Positions 43,627 to 51,882 of a stretch of DNA of 64,000 bases are shown one piece after another; the stretch's first letter is position 1, and each line of letters opens with the position of its first letter. A program made the position numbers and the translations under genes. The stretch covers positions 6,378,501 through 6,442,500 of the forward strand of contig NZ_CP012831.1 of assembly GCF_001307275.1 (NCBI RefSeq). Reading direction: 5' to 3'. The notes beneath the pieces were generated by a model that was given only the letters and a program-made list of their open reading frames with translations, was not told the DNA's origin and made no database searches. Source of the stretch: Pseudomonas fluorescens. Lineage in GTDB: Bacteria > Pseudomonadota > Gammaproteobacteria > Pseudomonadales > Pseudomonadaceae.

Positions 43627-44540
43627 AGGCTGGCCTCCTCGGCTGCGGCACGGAGCATGTAATGCCGGTACAAATCCTCCAGCGACGGCGGCTTGATCTC
43701 GACATCCGACGGGTCATCCTGGGCCAGTAACTGACGTAGCAGTTTAAGTTTGCTGCCGTCCGGCGCGGACACTTGCACCCCTTCGGCGCCCCACCCTTGG
43801 GTGGCGTGCCCTTCACTGCGCCAATGCTGGCGAAGCCAGTCGGCCCGCGACAGGCCCGAGGCACGGATCAGCGTCGGCAACCCGGCGTCCTCCCGCAGCC
43901 GGGCCAGGCTGCCCAAGGCCAACAGACGCCCCTGGGTGAGAATCGCGGCGCGGTTGATGTGAGCTTCCACGCCAGGCAAGACGTGGGAGCAGAGGATGAT
44001 GCTGGTGCCCTGCCAACGCAGGCGGTCGAGCAGTTGATAGAGGTCCTGGGTGGCGATGGGGTCCAGGCCCACGGTCGGTTCGTCCAGCAATAACAGGCGC
44101 GGTTGGCCGAGCAGCGCCTGGGCCAGACCGAGACGCTGGCGCATGCCCTTGGAATACGTTTTCACGCGCCGTGTCGCGGCACCCGCCAGCCCGACCTCTT
44201 CCAGCAAACGCGCCACTTGCTCCGGGGCAGCACCTTTGAGCCGGGCAAAATGGCGCAAGGTTTCCAACCCGCTCAATTGCGGGTAAAACATGACGTTCTC
44301 GGGCAGGTAACCGAGCATCTGCCGCACGCTCGGGTCGCTGGGCGCGCGACCGAAGACACGAACCTCGCCCTCGCTGGCCCGCAGCAAACCTAGGATCAAC
44401 TTCATGGTGGTGGTCTTGCCCGCGCCGTTGTGCCCGAACAGCCCGAGCACCTCGCCCTGGGCCAGGTTCAAGTCCAGCCCGCGCAGCACGGCGACATCAC
44501 CATAGCGCTGGCTGACCCCTTCGATCTCGACGACGTTCAA
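43623..44540 (-). CDS. nosF: NosF, ABC ATPase of nitrous oxide reductase maturation (TTG start)
   Basis: 305 residues if started at the TTG at 44540 (first residues M-NVVEIEGVSQ). Walker A GHNGAGKTTT, signature YSKGMRQRLG (LSGGQ variant typical of NosF), Walker B LLLLDEPTVG and SH in LCSHVLPG. No ATG lies at the right place: the N-terminal strand begins directly after the TTG, which overlaps the nosD stop as TTGA, so translational coupling probably sets the start. Works with NosY and NosD. Confidence 0.9.
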   Translation of the reverse strand: MNVVEIEGVSQRYGDVAVLRGLDLNLAQGEVLGLFGHNGAGKTTTMKLILGLLRASEGEVRVFGRAPSDPSVRQMLGYLPENVMFYPQLSGLETLRHFARLKGAAPEQVARLLEEVGLAGAATRRVKTYSKGMRQRLGLAQALLGQPRLLLLDEPTVGLDPIATQDLYQLLDRLRWQGTSIILCSHVLPGVEAHINRAAILTQGRLLALGSLARLREDAGLPTLIRASGLSRADWLRQHWRSEGHATQGWGAEGVQVSAPDGSKLKLLRQLLAQDDPSDVEIKPPSLEDLYRHYMLRAAAEEASL

Positions 44541-45847
44541 GACGCGTCCTCCTCGGCACTGTTGCGTGGCGGGGGCTGGACAGGGGTTTCCATCAGCGGA
44601 TGACTGTCCATCACCCCGGGGGATTTCATCACCGGGAAAGCCCGCTGTACCCAGCGCAGCAGTTCGATTCCCGGACTGTTCATCAACAGCCGCACCTGGG
44701 GATACAGCCACAGCAGGCGATCCACGTTGTCGTTGGGTTCATAGGCCACATCGCCCAGGCCGTCGCCGTTGCGATCCCAACCCAGGTAGTCGCTCCAGTA
44801 ATTGCCGCGCCCGTCCGCCGACCACTCCTGCAACCGCGTGGCCACGTATTTGACCTGGCGCTGGTTGTGGACGAAGGCATTGCCGGCGATGCGGTTGTCC
44901 TCGGAGCCGGCCGTCAGATGGATGCCCACGGCGCTGCGCTCGAAATGATTGCCTTCGATGCGGTTGAACAACGAGTTGTAAATGAACAGGGCCTTGCCCT
45001 CGGCGCCGGTGATCATGGTGTCGCCGGTGGACCCGTCGCGCACGTCGCTGACGAAGTTGTCACGCAGGGTGGAATAGGTGATGTAGTTCATCAGGATCCC
45101 GTAGTTCTGGTCCTGTTCGGAGCGATTGCCGATGACCGTCAGCTGGCGGCTTTGCATCAAGGCATAACCGGTGCGGGTACGCCGGGTGACGTTGTCCAGC
45201 AGGCGGTTATCGTTGGCGAACATGTAATGCACGCCGTAGCGCAAATCTTCCAGGACATTGCCCTGGAGCAGGTTGCCGCTGGAGGTATCGATGTAAATGC
45301 CATCGCGGGTTTCGCGCACCTGATTGCCGATGACCCGGGCACCGTGCACGGCATAGAGATGGATGCCGTTGCCCCGGTCCTGGGAGCGCAGGCTGGGGTC
45401 GCCCTGGATGCGGTTGTCGATCAGGCTGACGTCCCGCGTGCCATCGACCCAGATACCGAAGCCTTGGCCCTGCATCCGGCTCCCGCGCACCACGGCGCCT
45501 TTTGCCCCAGGCTGGATGAACACGGCGGCATTCATGGCCGTGAGGTCGTGGCCCCAGTCCAGGAAGGTACAGCCCTGGACCTGGACGTTCGGGGCGCGAA
45601 TGATCAACCCATTGCCCTCGCCCCGCCCCTGGAATATCGCATCCGGCGCACAGGTAAGGGTCATGGGTTGGTCGATGCTGAACGAGCCCCGGTACTGGCC
45701 CGCAGGCAGGCGCCATTGCTGGTCGCCTCCGGCCTGCAGAGGTAAATCGGTGATCGGCTGCGGCGCGCCGAACGCGCCGCCCGGTAACAGGCAAAGCAGC
45801 AGCGCAATGACCGGTTGGCGGGCGTGTTGCGGCTTTTTCCCGGTCAT
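44537..45847 (-). CDS. nosD: NosD, periplasmic copper-site assembly protein
   Basis: 436 residues, signal peptide ending about residue 27 (GGAFGA). Carbohydrate-binding/sugar-hydrolase-like right-handed beta-helix repeats (GNQVRETRDGIYIDTSSGN, NRSEQDQNYGILMNYITYS). Delivers or inserts sulfur and copper for the NosZ CuZ centre with NosFY. 26 bp after nosZ. Confidence 0.94.
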   Translation of the reverse strand: MTGKKPQHARQPVIALLLCLLPGGAFGAPQPITDLPLQAGGDQQWRLPAGQYRGSFSIDQPMTLTCAPDAIFQGRGEGNGLIIRAPNVQVQGCTFLDWGHDLTAMNAAVFIQPGAKGAVVRGSRMQGQGFGIWVDGTRDVSLIDNRIQGDPSLRSQDRGNGIHLYAVHGARVIGNQVRETRDGIYIDTSSGNLLQGNVLEDLRYGVHYMFANDNRLLDNVTRRTRTGYALMQSRQLTVIGNRSEQDQNYGILMNYITYSTLRDNFVSDVRDGSTGDTMITGAEGKALFIYNSLFNRIEGNHFERSAVGIHLTAGSEDNRIAGNAFVHNQRQVKYVATRLQEWSADGRGNYWSDYLGWDRNGDGLGDVAYEPNDNVDRLLWLYPQVRLLMNSPGIELLRWVQRAFPVMKSPGVMDSHPLMETPVQPPPRNSAEEDAS

Positions 45848-45873
45848 TGCACCTGCCTCCTTGTTGAGCCGAA

Positions 45874-47793
45874 TCAGGCCTTTTCAACCAACATGCGCCC
45901 GACCATTTCCATGTGCAGGGCGTGGCAGAACCAACTGCAGTAGTACCAGTGCAAGCCAGCCTTATCGGCGGTGAAGGTGATGGATGAGGTCTGTTGCGGG
46001 CTGATCTCCATGCTCACACCGTGGTTGGTCATGACAAAGCCATGGCTGACGTCCTCGATCTGGTCGATGTTGGTGATCGTCACCGTCACCTCGTTACCCT
46101 GCTTGACGGTGAATTCCGTCAGGCCATAGGCCGGCGCCATCGAGGTCATGTACACCCGGACCTTGTTGCCGTCGCGGATGACCTTGTTGTCGGTTTCCAG
46201 GTTGATGCCGTCTTTCTTCGCCAACTCCACGGTGCCGGCAAAGAACGGATCGTTGCGGTTCCAGATTTTCTGGGTCTTGATCTGGTCGCGCCGCGCAAGA
46301 ATGCAGTCATGGGGTTCGGCGAAGGCCGGGCCGTCGTGCACCAGCTTCATTTCTTCACCGGAAATGTCGATCAACTGATCGTTCTCCGGGTGCAATGGCC
46401 CGGTGGGCAGGAAGCGATCCTTGGAGAACTTGCACAACACCACCAGCCACTTGCCGTCCGCCTCGCTGGTTTCGGTGAGGGACGCGTGGTTGTGGCCGGG
46501 CTGGTACTGAACGTCGAGTTTCTGCTTGATGTAATTGACCTTCTCGCCCTTGTAGGCGCGAATGGCCTCGTCCATGCTCCACTTCACCACCTGGCTGTCG
46601 ATGAACAAGGTGGTGTAGGCGTTGCCGCGCCCGTCGAAGGTGGTGTGCAACGGCCCCAGTCCCAGTTCCGGTTCGGCGACGATCACTTCGCGCGGGTCCT
46701 TGAAACGGTCGGCGAACAAATCGTCCAGGCGGTCGATGGCGATCATCGAGACCGTGGGCGACAGCTTGCCATTGGCGATGAAGTATTTGCCGTCCGACGA
46801 GGTATTGAGCCCGTGGGGGTTCTTCGGCACGGGAATGTAGCGGGTAAACTCGGAGTCCTTGCCATCGGTCTTGCGGCCATCGACCACCGGCACCTTGGAG
46901 CCGTCCAGGTGGATGAACTTGCCAGCCTTGATCGCCGCCTCGATCCGTGGGATGTTGAACACCACCACCCAGTCGCGCTCGTTGCGCATCATGCCGCCCA
47001 GGTCATAGGCCTTCTCCGAGTTGTAGCAGGTACTGGCGGCGTACTTGCCGGTGTAGTCGGCGTCGGAGTTATCCAGGTTGCCGTCGACGATCACCTGGAA
47101 CGCCATTTCCATCTTCTCGGCATCGATGGCGTTGAACATCGTGAAGCTGTTTTTGTCTTGCAGGTCGAAGGTATGGCCGTCATTGGGGTGCGGGATCACG
47201 AACTCCGCGTTGGCGAACACGTACTTGGTGTAGGGCACCTTCTGCAGACGCAAGCCGTGGATGGCTTGCACGTTGGGCACGGTGAGGATCTTGTCGCACT
47301 TCATGATGTCCAGGCGAATGCGCGCGACCCGGGAGTTGGCCTTGTCGTTGATGAACAGGTATTTGCCGTCGTATTTGCCGTCGGTCATGGAGATGTGCGG
47401 GTGGTGGCAGTCGCCATTCTGGTACTTGGCGCTGTCACCGAGGATGCGCTTGCTCTCGTTGGTCAGGCCCCAACCGGTGGCCGAATCGACGTTGAACACC
47501 GGGATGCGCATCAGCTCGCGCATCGATGGCACGCCCAGCACCCGCACCTCGCCCTGATGGCCGCCACTCCAGAAACCGTAATACTCATCGAGTTCACCGG
47601 GGCCGACGTGGATCTTGGACTTGGCTTCCTTGGCCGCCGCAGCCCAGGACTCACGGGTGAACGTTCCGGCCCCCAGCGCCGTCGCGCCGGCCAGCACCGC
47701 CCCCGTTACCGCTCCGGTGCCGAGAAAACTGCGCCGGCTGACACCCCGGGGTTCTTCTACCGCGTCAGGGGTTTGGTCTTTTTTGTCGCTCAT
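45874..47793 (-). CDS. nosZ: NosZ, nitrous oxide reductase
   Basis: 639 residues from the ATG at 47793. Tat signal SRRSFLGTG near residue 20, so folded before export; clade I (Tat-type) NosZ. Seven-bladed propeller with CuZ histidines (for example GDCHHPHIS and GHNHASL) and a C-terminal cupredoxin domain with the CuA site CSWFCHALHMEM. Reduces N2O to N2 as the last step of denitrification. The frame continues upstream on the antisense of nothing useful, but the Tat signal fixes the start. 53 bp after nosR. Confidence 0.97.
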   Translation of the reverse strand: MSDKKDQTPDAVEEPRGVSRRSFLGTGAVTGAVLAGATALGAGTFTRESWAAAAKEAKSKIHVGPGELDEYYGFWSGGHQGEVRVLGVPSMRELMRIPVFNVDSATGWGLTNESKRILGDSAKYQNGDCHHPHISMTDGKYDGKYLFINDKANSRVARIRLDIMKCDKILTVPNVQAIHGLRLQKVPYTKYVFANAEFVIPHPNDGHTFDLQDKNSFTMFNAIDAEKMEMAFQVIVDGNLDNSDADYTGKYAASTCYNSEKAYDLGGMMRNERDWVVVFNIPRIEAAIKAGKFIHLDGSKVPVVDGRKTDGKDSEFTRYIPVPKNPHGLNTSSDGKYFIANGKLSPTVSMIAIDRLDDLFADRFKDPREVIVAEPELGLGPLHTTFDGRGNAYTTLFIDSQVVKWSMDEAIRAYKGEKVNYIKQKLDVQYQPGHNHASLTETSEADGKWLVVLCKFSKDRFLPTGPLHPENDQLIDISGEEMKLVHDGPAFAEPHDCILARRDQIKTQKIWNRNDPFFAGTVELAKKDGINLETDNKVIRDGNKVRVYMTSMAPAYGLTEFTVKQGNEVTVTITNIDQIEDVSHGFVMTNHGVSMEISPQQTSSITFTADKAGLHWYYCSWFCHALHMEMVGRMLVEKA

Positions 47794-47846
47794 GCTGTGT
47801 GCTCCATGAAGAATGAAACGGTCAAGGGACAGGCCATTGGGGTGCC

Positions 47847-50015
47847 TCAAGGCGCCGGGTTCACCTGCACCACGGGAATCAGTTGCGCATCGGTCACGGT
47901 CGCCCTGCCGCGTTTCTTGCGCTTGTTGATCAGCGGCGGGCATTTGTTTTCGTTGTGCCAGGTCATCTGGCAGTCGAGGCAGTAATGGCATTCGTTGGCA
48001 TTGATCCGGCCATCGGGATGAATCGCCTGGATCTCGCATTCCTTGGCGCACAGTTGGCAGGGGTTGCCACACTCCTTGCGGCGCTTGAGCCAGTCGAACA
48101 GCCGCAACCGGGTCGGCATCGCCAGGGCCGCGCCCAGCGGGCAGACGTAGCGGCAATAGACTTTGCGGGTAAACAGGTTGATCAGCAGCAGGCCCACTGC
48201 GTAGGCCACGAACCACCACTGGCGGTCGAACTTGAGGGTGATGGCGGTCTTGAACGGCTCCACTTCGGCCAGTCGCTCGGCGGTGGCCATCGACTCCAGC
48301 GAGACGCCAAACAGCACCAGCAAAATGATGTATTTGATCGCCCACAGTCGCTCATGAACGGCGAACGGCAGCTCGTATTGGGGCACCTTGAGCTTGCGCG
48401 CCAGTTCGTTGATCAACTCCTGCAACGCGCCGAACGGACACAGCCAGCCGCAGAACACCCCGCGTCCCCACAACAGGATGCTGCCGGCGGTGAACACCCA
48501 GAGAATGAAGATCAGTGGATCGGTGAGGAACAGCTCCCAGCGAAAGCCTTCGAACAGTGCGTGGACGAAGGTCAGTACATTGACCACCGACAACTGCGCC
48601 AGCCCATAGCCCCCCAGGAACACCACGGTGAACAGCAGGTAACCGCGGCGAACCCAGTGCAGCAGCTTGGGCCGCCGGGCCAGTGAGTCCTGGAAAAACA
48701 GGATGGCCGTCAGCACCAGCAAGGCTGTGCCAAGCACGCTGATTTCGACACCTTTCTGGTACCAGAGCGTCAGCCACATCGGCCGGCTGGCCTCCTCGGC
48801 GGCTGCCAGTTGCTCGGCGGTGGGCAATGGCCGTTCCAGGTACGGTTCGGGCAATTGATAGGCCAACTCGAAGCTGCTGAAGGTACCGCTGACCGGGCCG
48901 GTCTGGCGGCGCACCAGCAGCTCCAGGTTCCAGGGCGAGCCGGGGTCGAAACGGTGGGAGGCGCGGATGATGAAAATCGCCATTTCATCGAAGTCCGGCA
49001 TGTCGTCGAGGGCCACATCATCGAGGCGCTGGAAATCCAGGTCGCGAAAGCTGATGGTGTCGCCCGATTGGCGCAACTGCACCCGGTCGAAAATACCGCC
49101 ACGCACGTATCCCGAGCCCTTGAAGGAATAACGCCCGCTGCCCATCACTGCGATGGCCTGTTCGCCCGGCTTGAGCTCGGCCATCAGCGTGCGGTATTGC
49201 GCCTCGCCCAGCAGGTTGCGGCCAATGGTGGGAGGGTTGAGGTGGGTGGTGTAGAGGTCGATGAAGGTGTCGTTGGCTTGGTCGCCGCTGGCGGTTTCGA
49301 CCTGCTCGGCTTCAGTGCCCTTGAAGGACGCATCGACCTGGCCGCGGGTGAGGTGCAGGCGACGAATAGCGCCGTTGCCGGTCAGGGTCTTCCAGTCGGC
49401 GGGCTCGTAGATATCCGCGCGCACGCGCGCCGGCGCCACGGCCAACCCTGCATCACTCTTGACCAGGCCCAGGGACACCGCAACATCGTGGGCGGCGCGC
49501 ATGATCACTTCGTTGACCACCATCGCCGTCACGGTCGCGCCGGCGATCGCATCGACAGTCACCGCATTCGGGTCGCTGGAATGGCCCACCACCACCCGCT
49601 GGTTGACCTTGATGCCGCTGTAGCGCGCACTGAACGCGTGGAGTTTTTCTTCGGCGATGCCGATCAGCAGAATCGGTTCGTGGTGTTCCAGCACATAGGC
49701 GTCGAGGATCACGCCAGCGGGATCGAGAATGACCTGGACATTGATCGGCTTGCCGGAATAAGCGGGAATGTCCACCACATCCAGGCTCTGGAACACATAG
49801 CCCACGACCTTGCCGGCGGCGGACAGTTTGCGAACCTTGAAGGAGCCTTCGGGCTCGGAGATCGAGTCGGTCTGGTTCAGGACGTGGTGGATACGCTGTT
49901 GCGGGATGTCACCGTAGTCCTTGGCCTGGGCGATTCCGGCGAGTATCAGCAGGAGAACGAACAGCCCGGGAAGCCAGGAGCGGGATGGGTGCAACATCGC
50001 AGAGGAACGGGTCAT
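47847..50015 (-). CDS. nosR: NosR, membrane flavoprotein and regulator of nos expression
   Basis: 722 residues. Signal segment, periplasmic FMN domain with DAIAGATVTAMV (covalent flavin Thr in the S/TGAT motif), several transmembrane segments (about 420-640), cytoplasmic CGWLCP and CRYVCP cysteine motifs, and a C-terminal double 4Fe-4S ferredoxin part (CQLCAKECEIQA; CHYCLDCQ). Needed for nosZ expression and electron supply to NosZ. Start at 50015 or at an in-frame ATG at 49997. First gene of nosRZDFYL, with an ANR/DNR box 65 bp upstream. Confidence 0.95.
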   Translation of the reverse strand: MTRSSAMLHPSRSWLPGLFVLLLILAGIAQAKDYGDIPQQRIHHVLNQTDSISEPEGSFKVRKLSAAGKVVGYVFQSLDVVDIPAYSGKPINVQVILDPAGVILDAYVLEHHEPILLIGIAEEKLHAFSARYSGIKVNQRVVVGHSSDPNAVTVDAIAGATVTAMVVNEVIMRAAHDVAVSLGLVKSDAGLAVAPARVRADIYEPADWKTLTGNGAIRRLHLTRGQVDASFKGTEAEQVETASGDQANDTFIDLYTTHLNPPTIGRNLLGEAQYRTLMAELKPGEQAIAVMGSGRYSFKGSGYVRGGIFDRVQLRQSGDTISFRDLDFQRLDDVALDDMPDFDEMAIFIIRASHRFDPGSPWNLELLVRRQTGPVSGTFSSFELAYQLPEPYLERPLPTAEQLAAAEEASRPMWLTLWYQKGVEISVLGTALLVLTAILFFQDSLARRPKLLHWVRRGYLLFTVVFLGGYGLAQLSVVNVLTFVHALFEGFRWELFLTDPLIFILWVFTAGSILLWGRGVFCGWLCPFGALQELINELARKLKVPQYELPFAVHERLWAIKYIILLVLFGVSLESMATAERLAEVEPFKTAITLKFDRQWWFVAYAVGLLLINLFTRKVYCRYVCPLGAALAMPTRLRLFDWLKRRKECGNPCQLCAKECEIQAIHPDGRINANECHYCLDCQMTWHNENKCPPLINKRKKRGRATVTDAQLIPVVQVNPAP

Positions 50016-50079
50016 GAGCGCCAGGGCTTGAAGACAGGATCTTGGCGGTCATTGTGGGGGCTGTCCCTGGCTTGGCCCC

Positions 50080-50093
50080 TTGATTGAAATCAA
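50080..50093 (-). promoter_or_regulatory. ANR/DNR (FNR-type) box of the nos operon
   Basis: TTGATTGAAATCAA, a perfect TTGAT-N4-ATCAA site. Its centre at 50086.5 predicts transcription start near 50045 (class II, -41.5), 30 bp before the nosR ATG. Confidence 0.9.
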
Positions 50094-50139
50094 CTTGGAA
50101 GACTTAACCCTGAATCCGTGAGCAGACAGATGAAGACAT

Positions 50140-50177
50140 CTTGTGTGGCGAGGGAGCAAGCTCCCTCGCCACACAAG
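50140..50177. terminator. Perfect 17-bp-stem palindrome between nosR promoter and upstream gene
   Basis: CTTGTGTGGCGAGGGAG-CAAG-CTCCCTCGCCACACAAG. It contains the GGCGAGGGAGC REP core but the arms are longer than any other REP here. It lies just downstream of the gene at 50210-51688 and just upstream of the ANR box, so it likely stops read-through into nos. Confidence 0.75.
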
Positions 50178-50209
50178 CAGTTCAGCAATGTGTCTGGGAC
50201 TATCTTTGC

Positions 50210-51688
50210 TCAGCGCAACCCATAGGAATAGATGCGACCGTCATGATTGTCGTACCAGTTGCCCTTGGCCCAGATCACCCGATCCTGCTCTGCTTGAAAA
50301 CCGAGGATGCCCAGGTAACCGCCGATGGCGAGGCGCTGCCAGGAGCGGCCCCAATCCTTGGAATAAAACACCCCATCGGCGGAGATGTTCGCGTCCGACC
50401 ACCAGTAGAGCCAGCGCGGTGGATGGTGATTGCTGGTGGTGTTGATCAGCAGGGTGTTTTGCCCCATCCAGAAATTGCTGCCACGCACCTGGCTATCCGA
50501 CGCCAATGGCGCGAACACACTGGGCAGGTCGCTCAAGGGTGTCCAGGTCAGCGCGGCGGTATCCAGTTCGGCGACCACATCTTGCCCGCGCTCCCCCTGG
50601 TCAATCAGTCCAATCACACGCCCGGCATCGTTCTGTAGCAGCTTGCTCACGAACAAGTTGTCATGGCGCTGCTTGTCCACCACCTGCCACTGCCCTGCCT
50701 TGGCCTGCAACCGGGCCCGTGTCGTGACATTGACCGCGATATTGTGGCTGACGCCATCGGGATGGCCACCCCAGAAGCGTTGGGACACCCAGATAAAGGC
50801 CGTCTGTGCATCGAGCTGCAGGACATGGGTCTGGATTTCCCCCTGTTCGCCTGCGTTCGTGCCCCAATCAGTGATGTCAGGACGTTTGCCACGGGCGTAT
50901 TCGGCGGACACCAGCAGCGACTCAGGCGCCATTATCGGCGAGCTGTTCGCACCGCGATCGGCCGAGTAAAAGACGCCGGTGGAAACGGCTGTCGGTTTTT
51001 CCTCATCGCTGTCTTCATCCGCCACGTCCGGTGTGCCCACGGCCCAGACTTCATTCGAGCCGTGGAAATAGGGAACCAGGTTCCAGGCCAACGAATCGGC
51101 CTCGGGAAACCAACCTTTGGTCAACCAAGTCCAGCGTTGGCCTTGATCATCACTGCGAAGGATCACGGTTTGATCGGGCTCATGGGTATTCGCCGTTTCA
51201 GGCCGACGCAGGCCCGTGAGCAGGAATACACTGCTCCCGTCGGGGCTGGTCACAAGACAAGCGGCGCCGCTGACATGGGCCACGAGCTGAAATTGCCCTT
51301 GAGCATCCAGACGGGAAATGAAGGAAGTTTCCTTTTCGGCACGAGAGAACAATCGGGCAAAGGTCCCGGGCTCCTCCGTTTCTTCAGCCTCAGCGGGCTT
51401 GCCAGAGACCACCGCATCCAGGTCCACGACATCAGCGGACGGTTCAAGCGCCTGGGCCTCTTCCTCCAGGCGCCCCACCAGCCAAGTCCCCTGCGGTGTC
51501 ACCGTCACGCCCGTGCAATACTGGGTCATCGCGCGCAAGCGGGTATCCTTCACGGCGCCCACTTGCTGCTGATCGGGGCTGTCGCCACCCCACTCCAGCT
51601 TGGCACTGGTGATCATCCACATGTACCACAGCGCCGCGCCGGCCAGCAGAGCGACAAACAATCTAGAGAGCAGTTTTGAACGAGGCAT
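50210..51688 (-). CDS. Membrane-anchored beta-propeller protein of unknown function
   Basis: 492 residues. One N-terminal transmembrane anchor (about residues 7-28, LFVALLAGAALWYMWMI), an acidic linker (about 75-110), and BNR-type repeats (ILRSDDQGQRWTWLTKGWF, VFYSADRGANSSPI, VFYSKDWGRSWQRL) forming a propeller, ending GRIYSYGLR. It resembles sialidase-like or YCF48-like propellers without catalytic residues that I can point to. I do not recognise the family. It is upstream of nos in the same direction but separated from it by a strong palindrome, so co-transcription is unlikely. Confidence 0.75.
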   Translation of the reverse strand: MPRSKLLSRLFVALLAGAALWYMWMITSAKLEWGGDSPDQQQVGAVKDTRLRAMTQYCTGVTVTPQGTWLVGRLEEEAQALEPSADVVDLDAVVSGKPAEAEETEEPGTFARLFSRAEKETSFISRLDAQGQFQLVAHVSGAACLVTSPDGSSVFLLTGLRRPETANTHEPDQTVILRSDDQGQRWTWLTKGWFPEADSLAWNLVPYFHGSNEVWAVGTPDVADEDSDEEKPTAVSTGVFYSADRGANSSPIMAPESLLVSAEYARGKRPDITDWGTNAGEQGEIQTHVLQLDAQTAFIWVSQRFWGGHPDGVSHNIAVNVTTRARLQAKAGQWQVVDKQRHDNLFVSKLLQNDAGRVIGLIDQGERGQDVVAELDTAALTWTPLSDLPSVFAPLASDSQVRGSNFWMGQNTLLINTTSNHHPPRWLYWWSDANISADGVFYSKDWGRSWQRLAIGGYLGILGFQAEQDRVIWAKGNWYDNHDGRIYSYGLR

Positions 51689-51882
51689 GGGGAGGTCCGT
51701 ATCCGGGGGAAAACTGCGAAGCTTTTCTCATCTCTTTTGTCCGGAGTAAATTTTTATCGCACGAGAATGGACGAAGCCGGTCGCATAATTGTCAACGCTG
51801 TGACCCAGCTTCCATTCTCTGCGTGACGCCGCTTCACCTGAAAGCCCCAACGCGTTAAGCAGACGCCCACAAGGAACGCTCC

